A stretch of DNA of 47,455 nt from an uncultured Aquimarina sp. (GTDB lineage: Bacteria > Bacteroidota > Bacteroidia > Flavobacteriales > Flavobacteriaceae). Shown in pieces: positions 46,079-47,455 of this stretch. The stretch covers positions 1-47,455 of the forward strand of contig CALLUJ010000046.1 of the NCBI GenBank assembly GCA_938011245.1, read 5' to 3'. Under the pieces are notes generated by a model, which was given only the letters and a program-made list of their open reading frames with translations, made no database searches and was not told the DNA's origin. The translations under genes and the position numbers were made by a program. The first letter of the stretch is position 1. Each line of letters begins with the position of its first letter.

Positions 46079-47173
46079 TTATTTTAGACTTGCTACAAAC
46101 TGATCAAATAAATAAGTTCCATCGTTAGGACCTGGGCTAGCTTCTGGATGATATTGTACAGAAAAACAATTCTTATTTTTTATACTAATACCTGCTACAG
46201 TTTGATCATTTAAATGTTCATGAGTTATTTCTATTTTAGGGTTCTTATTGGCACTCTCTCGTTCTACTGCAAAACCATGATTTTGAGAAGAAATTTCGCC
46301 TTTACCTGTTAATAAATTTTTAACTGGATGATTAATTCCTCTATGTCCATTAAACATTTTAAATGTTTTAACCCCTTGAGAAATAGCAATTACTTGATGA
46401 CCTAAACAAATTCCAAAAGTTGGCAAATTTTCATCTACTAATTGTTTAGCAACAGCAATCGCATTTTCTAAAGGCTCAGGATCCCCTGGTCCATTAGATA
46501 AAAAGTAACCATTGGGGTTCCACGCTTTCATTTCATCAAGCGACGTATTATAAGGAAACACCTTTATATAAGTATCTCTTTTTGCTAAATTTCTTAATAT
46601 ATTTCTTTTAATACCCAAATCAAGAGCAGCGATTTTATATTTTGCGCTTGGCTCTCCATAAAAGTATGCTTGTTTAGTTGAAACTTTCGAAGCTAATTCC
46701 AGCCCTTTCATTTCTGGAGTATTCGCTAATTCCTGCTTTAATTCATCTACTTTATCAATTTCGGTAGAAATTACAGCATTCATAGCGCCATTATCTCTAA
46801 TATAACTAACTAATGCACGAGTATCTACATCTGAAATAGCTAATAAATTATTCTTTTCTAAAAAAGATTGTAAAGATTTAGACCCTGGTCTCGAAAATTC
46901 ATAACTAAAGTTTTTCACTACTAAACCTGCAATTTTAATGGAATTAGATTCTACCTCTTCTTCTAGTGTACCATAGTTACCAATATGAGCATTTGTCGCT
47001 ACCATAATTTGACCAAAATAAGAAGGATCTGTAAAAATCTCTTGATATCCTGTCATTCCAGTATTAAAACACACTTCTCCAAACACACTACCTTCTTTCC
47101 CTACGGCTTTACCATGGAAAATAGTTCCGTCAGATAGTAAAATAATGGCTTTTTTCTTAGACTGATATTTCAT
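46079..47173 (-). CDS. carA: Carbamoyl-phosphate synthase small (glutaminase) subunit
   Basis: The 364-residue subunit supplies ammonia from glutamine to the large subunit for arginine and pyrimidine synthesis. An N-terminal small-domain (GKAVGKEGSVFGEVCFNTGM) and a class I glutamine amidotransferase domain with Cys256 in FGICLGHQ, GHRGINHPV and His342/Glu344 in YHPEASPGP are complete. carB is not adjacent; eno follows. A TACTTTTG -7 box is found upstream. Confidence 0.97.
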   Translation of the reverse strand: MKYQSKKKAIILLSDGTIFHGKAVGKEGSVFGEVCFNTGMTGYQEIFTDPSYFGQIMVATNAHIGNYGTLEEEVESNSIKIAGLVVKNFSYEFSRPGSKSLQSFLEKNNLLAISDVDTRALVSYIRDNGAMNAVISTEIDKVDELKQELANTPEMKGLELASKVSTKQAYFYGEPSAKYKIAALDLGIKRNILRNLAKRDTYIKVFPYNTSLDEMKAWNPNGYFLSNGPGDPEPLENAIAVAKQLVDENLPTFGICLGHQVIAISQGVKTFKMFNGHRGINHPVKNLLTGKGEISSQNHGFAVERESANKNPKIEITHEHLNDQTVAGISIKNKNCFSVQYHPEASPGPNDGTYLFDQFVASLK

Positions 47174-47218
47174 AAAAATGTTTTAAAAAGAATCTTTTTG
47201 CTATTAGATAAATCTGCG

Positions 47219-47226
47219 CAAAAGTA
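47219..47226 (-). promoter_or_regulatory. -7 promoter box of carA
   Basis: TACTTTTG on the minus strand matches TAnnTTTG, about 45 bases before the ATG of carA. Confidence 0.45.
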
Positions 47227-47356
47227 AGACTAATTATTGTTTCTATAAACTACATGAGCACTTTTTTAAAAAATAGCTTTTAAAAAACTACTAATTAATT
47301 CAGAAAAACTCTCAAATTAAAATTATGTATCCAGGAACTAAATTATATTTATAAAA

Positions 47357-47389
47357 AAAGTCCTTTACAAAAAGTATGTAAAGGACTTT
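47357..47389 (-). terminator. Rho-independent terminator of an rRNA operon
   Basis: Thirteen-base perfect arms AAAGTCCTTTACA / TGTAAAGGACTTT (47357-47369, 47377-47389) with a seven-base loop. On the minus strand the hairpin lies seven bases past the 5S end and is followed by a run of seven T. Confidence 0.85.
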
Positions 47390-47396
47390 CAAAAAA

Positions 47397-47455
47397 GGCG
47401 GCGACTTACTCTCCCACAAATGCAGTACCATCAGCGCTATCGAGCTTAACTTCTC
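47397..47455 (-). rRNA. rrf: 5S ribosomal RNA, 3' part (cut by the window end)
   Basis: The reverse complement reads as a 5S rRNA 3' half, including GCTGATGGTACTGC, GTGGGAGAGTAAGTCGCCG. The 5' half lies beyond the window. An rRNA operon therefore approaches from the right on the minus strand. Confidence 0.9.

Overview
The window looks like a chromosomal segment of a marine-type Flavobacteriaceae (Bacteroidota). The evidence is a low-GC genome, start regions without strong Shine-Dalgarno sequences, several candidate TAnnTTTG -7 promoter boxes typical of this phylum, surface lipoproteins with an Asn/Asp-rich start, a secreted metalloprotease with a type IX secretion (T9SS) tail, and family variants common in flavobacteria (GYDIA GHMP kinase, class II HMG-CoA reductase, exonuclease plus GIY-YIG-like protein).

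Layout. Positions 1-1393 are an insertion-sequence graveyard: three broken IS630-type pieces in opposite orientations. Then come an Rrf2-type regulator with its own palindromic operator candidate, citrate synthase, an NTF2-like protein, and a block of exported proteins (beta-propeller lipoprotein, cytochrome-c lipoprotein, T9SS metalloprotease). The last two of these are separated by a perfect 62-bp palindrome. A membrane metallophosphoesterase diverges from polA, which is followed by a polyprenyl diphosphate synthase. A truncated IS256-type transposase comes next.

The most notable region is 15235-25987, an eight-gene minus-strand operon. In transcription order it encodes an outer-membrane porin, an ABC importer (binding lipoprotein, permease, ATPase), two DUF1989 proteins, a biotin-dependent 'urea' carboxylase and allophanate hydrolase. 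The DUF1989 pair is now known in other bacteria as carboxyguanidine deiminase, so this is best read as a guanidine uptake and nitrogen-assimilation operon: guanidine to carboxyguanidine, to allophanate, to ammonia and CO2. The in-operon porin would complete a route from outside the cell to the cytosol. No guanidine riboswitch was recognised. A -7 box about 40 nt before the first gene and a TTTTACAT/ATGTAAAA palindrome are the visible regulatory candidates.

From 26.5 kb onward the genes are mostly housekeeping: a basic Tyr/Asn/Arg-rich secreted protein, an RsuA-family pseudouridine synthase lacking the canonical catalytic Asp, aroC, miaA, an ion channel with a zinc-ribbon tail, an exonuclease/GIY-YIG-like fusion, a YggS-like PLP protein, an oxidoreductase, Maf, an SdpI-family gene broken by one amber codon, a divergent stand-alone leuB-like gene, rarA, a rhomboid protease, a thioredoxin-like protein, a peptide transporter, an HMG-CoA reductase/GHMP kinase pair, a transposase remnant, enolase and carA. 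The window ends inside a minus-strand 5S rRNA followed by a strong terminator, so an rRNA operon lies just beyond the right edge.
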